Assembly (NCBI GenBank): GCA_945860745.1
Contig: CAMASH010000006.1
Span: 1 to 64,000, forward strand
Origin: Chthoniobacter flavus
GTDB taxonomy: Bacteria > Verrucomicrobiota > Verrucomicrobiia > Chthoniobacterales > Terrimicrobiaceae
Direction: 5' to 3'
DNA length: 64,000 nt
Below, one piece after another: positions 34,065-42,994 of this stretch. The position numbers and the translations under genes were made by a program. Within the stretch, counting starts at the first letter, position 1. Each line of letters starts with the position of its first letter. The notes under the pieces are model-generated. The model saw nothing but the letters and a program-made list of their open reading frames with translations. It did not search any database and was not told where the DNA came from.

Positions 34065-35147
34065 TCAGGGCTGGTGCACCGCCCCGAAATACTTCCGTCC
34101 CAGATCGAGGAGGGCTCCGCTTTCCTGCAGGCGCAGCAGGGTGGCGTTGAGTGGGTGGCGCAGGGGGCTGCCCGGCTGGAGGGCAAAGCCGTAATTGTAG
34201 GGAAAAAAAACCGGCCCCACCTCCGTGATCGGCAGCGTGGGGTGGTTGTTGTCGAAGTATTGCAGGATCGGCGCAGATGCGACGACGGCCCGCACCTCAT
34301 CGCGCTGCAAGGCTTTCACGGCCTCGTCGAGGGTCGGATACACATTGGTGTTGATGTTGTGGCGGCCCAGGTAATCGATGGCCTTGCTTCCCTTCGCCGT
34401 GCCCACCTTTTTGCCGGGAAGATCCTGCGGACCGGAAATGTGGGACTGAAGTCGTTCCACCGTCATGGCCGTGGTGATGCTGGATGTGAGATAGGCCACG
34501 GTAATTACTCCAAGGGCCGTCCAGAAGACCAGCATCAACCGTCCCAGCACGCCGGGAAATCCCTTGTAGACCGAATGACTCGTCAACGTGAGGGAGATGA
34601 CATAATAGAAAGCCTCGGCCAGTCCGGCGTGCCACGTCGTGGGAAACTCCGGGTTGTGTTTCCGTTCGAACAACGTCACTCCCACGGTCATCAAGACAAC
34701 AGCACCAGCCAGAGCCCAAAAGACTTTCAGATGAAACCAGGAACCCAGGTCCTCCATCAGGCGGGCCATCGTGTGCGGCCGGGCATCGCTGATCATGATC
34801 TGCAATCCCGCCCGGAAATAGGGCTGGGAAAAATCCATCAGCTTCAGGTTCCCACTCGTGATCGGAACATCGGACACCAGAATGTCCGCCTCGCCGGCTG
34901 CGACGGCTTTTCCCGCCGTGAGTGCGTCCGGGTAGGAGATGATTTGCGATTCCCAGGAATTCAAAAGCGCGATCTGCTGCCAGATTTCCACCGCCAGGCC
35001 GGAGTAGATGCCATCAGTGGTGATGACAAAGGGCGAGTCGCCCGCCACCGCCACGCGCACGGGATCGGCCTCAACTCCGTTCGTCCCGAGAAAAAGCCCC
35101 AGCATCGCCAGCGCGACCGCTTTCCGCCAACTGCCCGCGTTCACCAT
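34065..35147 (-). CDS. Prokaryotic ionotropic-glutamate-receptor-like channel with atypical pore
   Basis: 360 residues in the GluR0-like order. Signal peptide about 1-27; first half of a periplasmic solute-binding domain (28-120, VRVAVAGDSPFVI, DILVSDVPIT); TM1 (141-160); a pore-helix region (174-196) reading YYVISLTLTSHSVYKG; TM2 (201-228, GVITVAYLTSSITTAMTV); second half of the binding domain (238-356, VGTAKGSKAIDYL, EVRAVVASAPIL). The potassium filter TVGYG of GluR0 is replaced by TSHSVYKG, so ion selectivity is unclear. The ATG at 35147 overlaps the CorA-like gene by 7 bases. Alternatively it is a binding-domain protein with a non-conducting membrane module. Confidence 0.8.
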   Translation of the reverse strand: MVNAGSWRKAVALAMLGLFLGTNGVEADPVRVAVAGDSPFVITTDGIYSGLAVEIWQQIALLNSWESQIISYPDALTAGKAVAAGEADILVSDVPITSGNLKLMDFSQPYFRAGLQIMISDARPHTMARLMEDLGSWFHLKVFWALAGAVVLMTVGVTLFERKHNPEFPTTWHAGLAEAFYYVISLTLTSHSVYKGFPGVLGRLMLVFWTALGVITVAYLTSSITTAMTVERLQSHISGPQDLPGKKVGTAKGSKAIDYLGRHNINTNVYPTLDEAVKALQRDEVRAVVASAPILQYFDNNHPTLPITEVGPVFFPYNYGFALQPGSPLRHPLNATLLRLQESGALLDLGRKYFGAVHQP

Positions 35148-36166
35148 TTTTTCACCCGCCAGAGCCAGAAAACAAACCCGACGGACGCCAGCGCCAGCAG
35201 CGTGATGAACCAGAAGGGCCACATCTGCGTCTCCATCGGCAGGGGCAGGGCCACATTCATGGAGAAAAATCCGATGACCAGATTGGCCAGCATGATGGCG
35301 ATGGTCCAGATGGTGAATTTCTTGATGAGCTGGTTGAGATTGTGGCTCACGATGGCGGCGCGTGCGTCCATCAGGCCGCCGATGACCTGGGTGTAAATTT
35401 CGGCGCGGCGGTAGCATTGCTGGTTTTCAATGATGAGATCCTCCAGGATGCCGGTCTGCTCGCGGTCGAAGCCCAGCTTTTCCGCCGCGGTCTTCATTTT
35501 TTCCAGCAGGGCGCCGTTCGAACCAATCGAGTTCACGATGTAAACCAGGCTCTTCTCCAGGGCGAACATGTTGAGCAGATACTTGTTGTCCATCGAGGTG
35601 ATGATGCGCCGCTCGAGCGAATCCGAGAGCATGTTGATGGCCTTGAGGTGACCTTCAAAATGCAGGGTCGCCTGATAGAGCAGCCGCAGGATCACATCCT
35701 GGATCGATTGCACATGGAAGGGGACCCGGCCCTCGAAGACCGGCGCGTCGTCCGACATCACGATGACCAGATGATCCTCGTAAATAAAGACACCGGTCGA
35801 AGTCAGCTTGAGCAAAAAATTGTCGTCCGCACAAAAGCTCTTGGGCCGCTTGAGAATGATGGCCGCATGGTCGGGTTCGAATTCCAGACGCGCCAGCTCA
35901 TCGGGATCGAGCGAGGATTGCAGGGTGTGGAAATCGATGTTGTAGAGTTCCTGCAGGTCGGCCTCGTCATCGATCGTCGGCGAGTTATAGACGATGACCT
36001 CCGCCCCCTCCGGCCCACAGGCCATCAGGCGGTCATTCTCGATGCGATAGAAACTGCGGATGCTGCGCCCCGGCTCTGGGGCGGTCACCGGAGGGCTCTC
36101 CAGGGCGGACACATCCTCCGCCCTCTCCAGGGCGAAGGCGGGTCCGGTTTCAGTTGTCGTCGCCAT
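35141..36166 (-). CDS. CorA-like divalent cation transporter with SMN in place of GMN
   Basis: 341 residues in the CorA/ZntB (2-TM-GxN) layout: an N-terminal alpha/beta cytoplasmic domain, a long helical stalk (about 150-280), then two C-terminal TM segments. The signature loop between TM1 and TM2 reads FFSMNVALPLP, so the conserved Gly of GMN is Ser (302-304). The basic tail WRVKKW fits CorA. CorA pentamers carry Mg, Co or Ni; the Ser substitution may change selectivity. It overlaps the receptor-channel gene by 7 bases, which implies co-expression. Confidence 0.88.
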   Translation of the reverse strand: MATTTETGPAFALERAEDVSALESPPVTAPEPGRSIRSFYRIENDRLMACGPEGAEVIVYNSPTIDDEADLQELYNIDFHTLQSSLDPDELARLEFEPDHAAIILKRPKSFCADDNFLLKLTSTGVFIYEDHLVIVMSDDAPVFEGRVPFHVQSIQDVILRLLYQATLHFEGHLKAINMLSDSLERRIITSMDNKYLLNMFALEKSLVYIVNSIGSNGALLEKMKTAAEKLGFDREQTGILEDLIIENQQCYRRAEIYTQVIGGLMDARAAIVSHNLNQLIKKFTIWTIAIMLANLVIGFFSMNVALPLPMETQMWPFWFITLLALASVGFVFWLWRVKKW

Positions 36167-36181
36167 GCGGGGAAAATGCCC

Positions 36182-37528
36182 TCAATCCCACAGCCTGTCC
36201 AGCCCGCGGCGTATGCCGCCGAAAAGCTCGTCAATCTCCGCATGGGTGATGATGAGGGGCGGAGCCAGCGCGATGAGGTCGCGGATGCCGCGCACCATCA
36301 CTCCCTCCTCGCGAATCAAGGCCCAGGCCTTCAATCCGAGCAGGCTGGTGGGCGTCAGCGCCTCCCGTCCGCCGCGCGGCACCAGTTCCAGCGCCCCGAT
36401 CAGGCCCACTCCGCGCGCCTCGGCCACGGCCGGGTGCGCCGCCATCTCGCGCAACTTGCCTTGGAAATACGGGCCCACATCGTCCTTCACCCGTGCGATC
36501 AATCCCAAACTTTCGATCACCTGCAAATTCGCCAGTGCCGCCGCCGCGCAGGTCGGATGCCCGGAATAGGTGAAGCCGTGGGCGAAGTATCCGCCCGCCG
36601 CGATGGTCTCCGCGATTTCATCGCTCAACATTGTCGCGCCCAGCGGCAGATACCCGCTGGTGAGCCCTTTGGCCAGACAGATGAGGTCCGGGTCCAGATC
36701 CCACAGAGTGCTGGCGAACCAGTCGCCCAGCCGCCCGAAGGCCGTGATGACCTCGTCGGCCACAAAAAGAATCTCCTTCTCCCGACACAGCGCCCGCAGC
36801 GCGGTCAGATAACCCTCCGGCGGCGTGATCACCCCGCCCGCGCCCTGCACCGGCTCGACGAACATCGCCGCAATCGTCCCGGCCCCCTGCTCGTCGATCA
36901 CCCGCCGCGTTTCTTCGATACACCATTTTCCGTATTCCTCCGGCGTCAGCGCCGTCTTCGCACCGTAGGTGTAAGGCCCCGGCACACGGACAAAACCCGG
37001 CAGCGGCAGGTCGAAGGGCGTCTGACAATTCGGCAGGCCCGTCATGCTCGTGGTGGCCAGCGTGACCCCATGGTAGGCGAAGGTCCGCGTCAGGATCGTT
37101 TGTTTCTCCGGACGGCCCTGCAATTTCCAGTAGCCGCGGATCACCTTCAGCGCCGTCTCGTTCGCCTCCGAACCCGAATTCGAAAACACCGTGCGGTTCA
37201 ACCGCGCCGGCGCCCGCGCGGCCAGAAACTCCGCCAACCGGATCGGCGGCTCGGTCGTCGTGTTGAAAAACGACGGATAAAACGGCATGCGCTCCATCTG
37301 CTCCGTCACCGCCCGCACAATCGCCGCGCAGTTATACCCCACATTGACGCACCAGAGGCCGGCCAGTCCGTCCAGGATGCGCCGCCCCGTTTCGTCCACG
37401 AAGTAGCATCCGTCGCCCTCCTGCACAATGTGGGTTCCGGCCGCGTGCAAGTCCGCGTGATTGGTGAAGGGATGAAGCTGGAACTTGCGATCCTGCTCCT
37501 GCAATTCGGCGATGGGAGAGAGGGACAT
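36182..37528 (-). CDS. Class III PLP-dependent aminotransferase (omega-amino acid/diamine type)
   Basis: 448 residues, fold type I aminotransferase of subgroup II. Landmarks: VFSNSGSEANETALKV for PLP phosphate, EPVQGAGGVITPP, LFVADEVITAFGR with the PLP Asp, and the Schiff-base Lys K287 in CLAKGLTSGYLPLGA. It most resembles putrescine/beta-alanine-pyruvate aminotransferases such as SpuC. With aguB at 30622 it may take part in putrescine use, though the genes are 5 kb apart. It is 15 bases upstream of the CorA-like gene on the same strand. Confidence 0.92.
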   Translation of the reverse strand: MSLSPIAELQEQDRKFQLHPFTNHADLHAAGTHIVQEGDGCYFVDETGRRILDGLAGLWCVNVGYNCAAIVRAVTEQMERMPFYPSFFNTTTEPPIRLAEFLAARAPARLNRTVFSNSGSEANETALKVIRGYWKLQGRPEKQTILTRTFAYHGVTLATTSMTGLPNCQTPFDLPLPGFVRVPGPYTYGAKTALTPEEYGKWCIEETRRVIDEQGAGTIAAMFVEPVQGAGGVITPPEGYLTALRALCREKEILFVADEVITAFGRLGDWFASTLWDLDPDLICLAKGLTSGYLPLGATMLSDEIAETIAAGGYFAHGFTYSGHPTCAAAALANLQVIESLGLIARVKDDVGPYFQGKLREMAAHPAVAEARGVGLIGALELVPRGGREALTPTSLLGLKAWALIREEGVMVRGIRDLIALAPPLIITHAEIDELFGGIRRGLDRLWD

Positions 37529-37671
37529 GATGGAAATCTAGCACTCTCCCCGCCGGATGACGACTGGGATTTACGCGGTCAGGAGTTCGCCGGCCGTGAC
37601 GGTGCACCAGGGTCGGGACGGATGGTTGGGGGTGGGGCCCGAACACCCCGCCAACGCCTGCAGCGCTCCCG

Positions 37672-37689
37672 GAAATTTGTCCGGCACCC
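37672..37689 (-). repeat. Dispersed repeat, copy C
   Basis: Exact 18-nt GGGTGCCGGACAAATTTC on the minus strand, in the 268-bp space between the aminotransferase and the lipoprotein hydrolase gene. Nothing else is recognised in that space. Confidence 0.75.
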
Positions 37690-37796
37690 CGGCGATTCGT
37701 CGGAAGATAAATGCCCTTTGACAGGAGCGGCGGAATGGGCTGACATGCGCGGGTCCGTCGCGGATCTTTCTTCCGCTTCAGCAGAAACTTCCACCA

Positions 37797-39437
37797 GTGA
37801 ATCTTATTCCAACCGCCCGAAAATGCGCCTGTTTGCGCGCCGCCGGGGCACTTGCCCTGACCCTGATCGCCGGCTGTGCCACGACAGCACACCAGCCTCC
37901 GAATCCCCTCGCCGAAGCCGCGCAGAGTGAACGCACAGCCGGCGGACTGGAAAAAAAGAACCCCGCCAAGGCGATTGGCCTTTATTTGAGCGTGGCGGAA
38001 AAGGCCTTCGCCATCGCCTCGGATAAAACGGCTGCTCCGGCCGCCCGCGAGCAAGCCCTCGCGATCTACAACGCCGCCCTGGCTCATTCCGTCGCGGCCA
38101 TGCAAAAGCAGGCCGGCGGAGTATTGACGGGCTCCACGCAGGTCTTTTCTGCCGCAGGCAAAACCTACCTGGTGAGGGTTGCCCCGGCCCGGGGGGAATC
38201 CCGCGTCAATCCCGGCGCGTTTGACCGCGTGATTGCCGCCTCGGAGATTTCCAAGAAACAGCTCGGGTGCGACGTGCAGCGGGACGGGATGGGCGGACAA
38301 TTGATCGGCGTGCTCAAGGCCGACGGAAAACGCGCGAACTGCCCGCCGGCAGGCTTTGCCGAACCCCTCACCGCCATCGCGGAATTCGGCCGGCCCGATC
38401 ACACCGGAAAAACTCCGGTCACGCTTTCCTTCTACAATCCGCAAAATGCCGATCAGGTCACGGTGGGGTCATCCCGCTTCCCGCTGGCCGGTGACTTCAG
38501 CGCCCCACTCGCTTATTATCCGCAACGCAACGAAATCCTCATCGGCATTGCTGCCATGTTGCGTTCGGACCGGGTGGTGGCCCGAACGGGCATCTATTTT
38601 TACGAACCCTATGATCCGAACAAAATCCCGGTGCTCTTTGTGCATGGGTTGATGTCGTCGCCGCATGTCTGGCTGCATTTCATTAATGAATTGAATAAGA
38701 ATCCGGACTTCCGGAAACGCTACCAGGCCTGGGTGTTTCTCTACCCGAGCGGCGCCCCGATTGTGGCCAGTGCCGTTCGTCTCCGTCGCGCCCTGGCCGA
38801 GCTGGCTGTCCGCTATCCGCTGCGCAACAACATGGTGATGGTCGGGCATAGCATGGGGGGGATTCTCACCAAAATGCAGGTCAGCAATTCCCGCGACGAT
38901 CTGTGGAGGGGGATTTTCGGACGAAACGCCGAAAAGGTCAGCGCGCAATTTCCGGCCGATTCCCCCATCAGGGAGGCTTTGTTTTTTAAAGCCAATCCCC
39001 ACATTGCCCGCGTCATTTTCATCGCGACACCGCACCTGGGAAGCCGGCTGGCCACGCTGCGCATCGCCGGAATCGTCGGATCATTGATCCGGCTGCCCGC
39101 CAAAGTGGTCAGCGCGGTTGATCCGAAAGTATTAAAAAGCGTGCTTCGCGGTATTGACCCCTCCTTCCGCTCCCCGCCAACCAGCATCGCCGGATTGTCA
39201 CCCAAATCCCCGCTGCTGCAAAGCGTCCGCAAACTTCCGCCCACCGTCCCCTACCACTCCATCATCGGAAATCGGGGCCGCACCAACGAAGCCCTGGCCG
39301 ACAGTTCCGACGGCTTTGTGCCGTATTGGAGTTCTCATTTGCCCGAAGCCAACTCCGAAATCATCGTCCCGACCGGTCACGACGCCTTCAATCATCCCGA
39401 TTCGGTGGCGGAGGTTCTCCGCATTCTCGCGCTCTGA
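37797..39437 (+). CDS. Alpha/beta-hydrolase lipoprotein (lipase/esterase-like)
   Basis: 546 residues from GTG at 37797. A lipoprotein signal with lipobox LIAGC puts Cys27 at the mature N-terminus. Residues about 45-270 form a helical/beta N-terminal region of unknown function. The hydrolase part begins at IPVLFVHGLMSSPHVWLHF; the nucleophile elbow is GHSMGG; a later Asp is in DSSDGFVPYWSSH and the His in VPTGHDAFNHPD. It is thus a complete-looking Ser-Asp-His enzyme at the cell envelope. The substrate is unknown, perhaps lipid or ester. It has no operon partner. Confidence 0.85.
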   Translation: MNLIPTARKCACLRAAGALALTLIAGCATTAHQPPNPLAEAAQSERTAGGLEKKNPAKAIGLYLSVAEKAFAIASDKTAAPAAREQALAIYNAALAHSVAAMQKQAGGVLTGSTQVFSAAGKTYLVRVAPARGESRVNPGAFDRVIAASEISKKQLGCDVQRDGMGGQLIGVLKADGKRANCPPAGFAEPLTAIAEFGRPDHTGKTPVTLSFYNPQNADQVTVGSSRFPLAGDFSAPLAYYPQRNEILIGIAAMLRSDRVVARTGIYFYEPYDPNKIPVLFVHGLMSSPHVWLHFINELNKNPDFRKRYQAWVFLYPSGAPIVASAVRLRRALAELAVRYPLRNNMVMVGHSMGGILTKMQVSNSRDDLWRGIFGRNAEKVSAQFPADSPIREALFFKANPHIARVIFIATPHLGSRLATLRIAGIVGSLIRLPAKVVSAVDPKVLKSVLRGIDPSFRSPPTSIAGLSPKSPLLQSVRKLPPTVPYHSIIGNRGRTNEALADSSDGFVPYWSSHLPEANSEIIVPTGHDAFNHPDSVAEVLRILAL

Positions 39438-39789
39438 GTGGCTTCGTTTCCTGAGAAACGCGTTGGCTTTTAACCGGCCGGGAGGAAGGAAAAATCCCTC
39501 CGACAGGAAATTGCTTTTCCGGGGCCTTTTCGGCTCTGGCGATTGGAAAAAGAGGTGAGCCCACGATTTCGGAGTGGTGCGGTTTCGTTTTGGGTGCCGG
39601 ACAAATTTCTTCGGGGAATGCCCCGCAGGGGATGAAATCTCTCCGCCCCGGGTTGGGGCGCACGGCCTTGCGTTCTCCCCAATCATTTTCCGGGCAATCA
39701 TCCCGCCCGAGTCATCAGAAAATTGTCCCGTCCCCTTGCAGATTTTGTTGCATAAAAATCGTTGCGCAAGGCGTGGGGCGCTCTATCCT
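39438..39789. other. Gene-free stretch upstream of the pilin genes
   Basis: 352 bases without a gene. It includes the dispersed repeat copy D at 39592. A possible late -10 element TATCCT abuts the pilin start, but I do not trust it as a promoter. Confidence 0.5.
39592..39609 (+). repeat. Dispersed repeat, copy D
   Basis: Exact GGGTGCCGGACAAATTTC on the plus strand, followed by the hairpin CGGGG-AATG-CCCCG and AGGGGATGAAAT, the same layout as copy A. Confidence 0.75.
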
Positions 39790-40155
39790 ATGAACGTGCA
39801 ACGTGCTTTCTCGCTTGTTGAAGTCCTTGCGGCGATCGCCATCATCGGGTTGATCACATTCCTGGCCATTCCCAATATTTTGCGGGTCAAGGAGGACGGC
39901 GAGACCAGTCTGGCCATCTCGCGGGCCGAGGCGATCAACTTGGCCACCAGTTCCTTCATCCAGGCGCAGGGTCTCACCACGGCCTCGAATACGTGGGCGG
40001 CCACGACCAACCGCTACAGCCTGATCAGCCCGTATTTGTTCGCCGCGCCGGCCTCTTCGGCCAGCTACATGCCGGCGGGCTATGGCATTTCTTTTTCGAC
40101 CAATATGCTTTCGAAGGTCATCCTGACAAATTATTCGGGTGTGATCGCGTATTGA
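39790..40155 (+). CDS. Prepilin-like protein 1 (type IV pilin/pseudopilin signal)
   Basis: 121 residues. A short basic leader MNVQRA precedes the type III signal FSLVEVLAAIAIIGLITFLAI, with Glu at +5; the residue before the cleavage site is Ala, not the common Gly. After the hydrophobic helix is a small globular domain of about 90 residues. It is 3 bases upstream of the second prepilin gene and forms an operon with it and the ATPase. A class-specific role (pilus or T2SS) cannot be assigned. Confidence 0.88.
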   Translation: MNVQRAFSLVEVLAAIAIIGLITFLAIPNILRVKEDGETSLAISRAEAINLATSSFIQAQGLTTASNTWAATTNRYSLISPYLFAAPASSASYMPAGYGISFSTNMLSKVILTNYSGVIAY

Positions 40156-40158
40156 GGC

Positions 40159-40608
40159 ATGGAAAGCCGTCTTGTCCGGTCACTCCCGTCCCCGACCCGT
40201 CGGGCCTTTTCCTTCGTGGAAATCATGGTCGTCATGGGCGTTTTCGCCATTTTTGCCGCCATCGCCATTCCCATGATTCTGAATGTTGTCCCCTCATCGC
40301 AGGCCTCCCTGGCCAAGACCAATATGAACCGCCTGAATCAGGCCATCCTCAAATATAACCAGGCGAATCAGGAAATGGCCGTTTCCGCCCGATCCTCCGC
40401 CACAGATGAGGCGGCCGTGATTGCCGCCTTGCAAGACCGGGCGACCAACGGGCCCGCGCCCGGTTCGCCCTATCTTTCCCCCACGCTCTCCGTTCCCACC
40501 ACGGGGGTCACCACCACCTATCGGGCCATTTGGAACGGTCGGCTCTTTCAACTGGCCAGCCCGGGGGAAACCGGTGACGGTGTGAATTTATTGGAGATCC
40601 AGGAATGA
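40159..40608 (+). CDS. Prepilin-like protein 2
   Basis: 149 residues. Leader MESRLVRSLPSPTRRA followed by FSFVEIMVVMGVFAIFAAIAI, again with Ala before the cleavage site and Glu at +5. The helix continues into KTNMNRLNQAILKYNQANQ. The C-terminal part is short and Ser/Thr/Pro-rich. It overlaps the ATPase gene by 4 bases (ATGA), so synthesis is coupled. Confidence 0.88.
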   Translation: MESRLVRSLPSPTRRAFSFVEIMVVMGVFAIFAAIAIPMILNVVPSSQASLAKTNMNRLNQAILKYNQANQEMAVSARSSATDEAAVIAALQDRATNGPAPGSPYLSPTLSVPTTGVTTTYRAIWNGRLFQLASPGETGDGVNLLEIQE

Positions 40609-42887
40609 GAGACAAAGATTGGCAATGGCTCAAGGAGGCTCTGCAAGGAGCGGGCTTTGAGGCGGGCGATCCGCCCGAGCCGAATCAGGAACTTCACCTC
40701 CACCTCGCTCAGGCCAATGGGATCCATCAGGAGGAATCCCTGGAATGGCTCGCAGGCATTTTCCAGATTCTCCCCCTCGACACTCCCCGCACGGCCTGCT
40801 CGACCCGGGCCGAGGCCGTTTTCCGCAAACTGGCCACGCCGGGCAGCGAAGACGACGAGGCCTGGATGCCGCTCGGAAATGTCGGTCCGTTGCTGATCTG
40901 CGCCCATTACAACCCCGCTTCGGCCGCGTTTTGGAAAGTCCCCGTTGAGTTCCTGGTTCCCGTTCTCATCCCCCGGTCCAAATACGACGCGCTGCGCAAA
41001 GACATCACGGAGCGGCTGGATTTCACCCCGCTGGAGAGCCGGGAACCGATCTCTTTTAAAGATCCGCTGCCGCGGAGCGAAGGGCTTCAGCGGGCGCTTG
41101 ACTGGATGCTGAAAGAATATCCTTTCGAGGAGTCCGAGATGCGGAGTCGGCTCGAAGAGGAGGTCAAGCAGGCTGCCGCCAGCAAACCCGGTGATCTCTA
41201 TGCCCTCAAAATCCTGTCCCGCGGCCTTGGACTGGCTCTTTATCATCTTTCCACGGACGAGCCGTGTTTCAATGCCGAATACGCGCCCTCCCAAACCGTC
41301 TTCCCCGAGTCCCTCCTGGAAAAGCATGGCGTCTATCCGATGTTCTGCGGACGAAAAGTGGTTTATCTTCTCTCCAGCGAGAAAAACAACTTTGCCTTTG
41401 AGGATGAATGGCTCTCGGGCGGCAACGATGTCTATGATTTCCGCACCGTCCTGGCCGAAAAGGAGGCCATCCTCGCCGTCATCTCCCGCGAACGCGGCCG
41501 CGCTGCCGTCTCAGCGTCCGTGGCCCAGACCGGCGACTTCACCTACTCCGATGTCGCCAACATGGTCGACATCGACCTGCAGGATGTTCAGCGCATCAAT
41601 CCCGCCAGTATCAATGCCACGCCGGAACAAATCGTCCATTGGGTGCTTTATCGCGCCATCACCGGCCGGGGGAGCGATCTGCACATCGAGAAGTTTTACA
41701 ACACCGCGCGTTTTCGCGCCCGCATCGACGGCGAACTGAAGGTGATCCACTCCTGCGGCGAGGAAATGCTGCCTCGCTTCATCAGTCTGATCAAAAACTA
41801 TGCGAACATGGGGCAGCGCCGTCAGGACGCCCAGGATGCGCGCTTTTCCCTCATCCTCGGCAAGCGGCGCGTCGATTGCCGCGTTTCGGCCATCCCCTGT
41901 CGGAAGGATTTGCAAAAAATCACCATCCGCTTCCTCGACAAGCAGGATGGCGTGAAAAAATTCACCGACCTCAATCTTTCCCCGCGCCAGACCACCCTCT
42001 TCAACGAGGCGATGGGGCGCGATCAGGGACTCATCCTCGTCACCGGCCCGACCGGCAGCGGCAAGACCACCACGCTCTACGCTTTGCTCAACAGCATCAA
42101 CGCGGACAACATCAATATCCACACCATTGAGGATCCGATCGAATACGAGATCGAGGGCATGAATCAGACCCAGGCCGATCCGTTCAACGGCATCGGTTTT
42201 GCCGAGGGCCTGCGCCGCCTCATGCGGGCTGACCCCGACGTGATTCTCATCGGCGAGTGTCGTGACTCGGAGACCGCCACCGCGGCCATCAATGCCGCGC
42301 TCACCGGACACCTTGTGCTCACCACCCTGCATGCCAACGACTGTCTGCGCGCCGTCAGTCGTCTCGTTTCCATGGGTGTGCCGCCGTATTTGCTGTCGGA
42401 TTCCCTCGCGCTTTCCCAGGCGCAGCGCCTGGTCAGAAGACTTTGCACCTTTTGCAAAAAGCCCGCGGCCCTTACCCCGGGGGTGCAGAACATTTTCCAG
42501 GCCAATCAGATCTCCATCCCCGCTGACCTGACCGCCATCTACAGCAAGTGCGGCTGTCCGGAGTGCGGCGACACCGGCTACTCCGGACGCATGGCGTTGA
42601 TGGAACTCTGCCCCGCGGATCACGCGCTGGCCGACTTGATTTCCCGCAGTGCCCCGCAGTTGGAAATGCGCAAAATTGCCATCGAACAAGGCATGCTCAC
42701 CCTCTATCAGGAGGGGCTGATGCAGGTGCTTTCCGGCAGCACGTCCATCGAGGAAATCAACTGCCTGAGTTACACCGCCATCACGGCCGCCCAGCATGAG
42801 GACGAGCCGCCCGATGGCAAGATCGTGGGCATGCCCGTTGAGAGTGAGGTGGTGATTGAGCGGGACATGGCCATCACTCCGAACTAG
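40605..42887 (+). CDS. GspE/PilB-type secretion or pilus assembly ATPase
   Basis: 760 residues. The C-terminal 430 residues are a classic T2SS-E ATPase: RGSDLHIEKF, Walker A GPTGSGKTTTLYALL around residue 480, Asp box IHTIEDPIEYEIEGMNQTQ, Walker B DPDVILIGECRD with Glu, and His box LVLTTLHAND. A zinc-binding tetracysteine CTFC and CGCPEC pair lies near 615-655, as in GspE. The N-terminal 300 residues are longer than usual and only weakly like the MshEN/GspE N-domain. It probably powers assembly of the two upstream pilins; the platform protein and secretin are not here. Confidence 0.93.
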   Translation: MRDKDWQWLKEALQGAGFEAGDPPEPNQELHLHLAQANGIHQEESLEWLAGIFQILPLDTPRTACSTRAEAVFRKLATPGSEDDEAWMPLGNVGPLLICAHYNPASAAFWKVPVEFLVPVLIPRSKYDALRKDITERLDFTPLESREPISFKDPLPRSEGLQRALDWMLKEYPFEESEMRSRLEEEVKQAAASKPGDLYALKILSRGLGLALYHLSTDEPCFNAEYAPSQTVFPESLLEKHGVYPMFCGRKVVYLLSSEKNNFAFEDEWLSGGNDVYDFRTVLAEKEAILAVISRERGRAAVSASVAQTGDFTYSDVANMVDIDLQDVQRINPASINATPEQIVHWVLYRAITGRGSDLHIEKFYNTARFRARIDGELKVIHSCGEEMLPRFISLIKNYANMGQRRQDAQDARFSLILGKRRVDCRVSAIPCRKDLQKITIRFLDKQDGVKKFTDLNLSPRQTTLFNEAMGRDQGLILVTGPTGSGKTTTLYALLNSINADNINIHTIEDPIEYEIEGMNQTQADPFNGIGFAEGLRRLMRADPDVILIGECRDSETATAAINAALTGHLVLTTLHANDCLRAVSRLVSMGVPPYLLSDSLALSQAQRLVRRLCTFCKKPAALTPGVQNIFQANQISIPADLTAIYSKCGCPECGDTGYSGRMALMELCPADHALADLISRSAPQLEMRKIAIEQGMLTLYQEGLMQVLSGSTSIEEINCLSYTAITAAQHEDEPPDGKIVGMPVESEVVIERDMAITPN

Positions 42888-42932
42888 CCGATAGGCGGCG
42901 TGTCGGAGAAAGGGAGGGATGCGGGTTGATTC

Positions 42933-42950
42933 GTCCCGCCTGCGCGGGAC
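42933..42950. terminator. Hairpin between convergent GspE-like and ABC permease genes
   Basis: GTCCCGC-CTGC-GCGGGAC, 7-bp perfect stem; no T-tract. Confidence 0.4.
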
Positions 42951-42994
42951 TCAGATCTCCGCGGATGCTCCGGTTCGTGCATCCGAAGAAATTT

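Noticed and set aside
35342..37930. 862-codon plus-strand open frame across the CorA-like and aminotransferase genes
   Set aside because: Antisense to two well-supported genes; composition and lack of motifs mark it as shadow.
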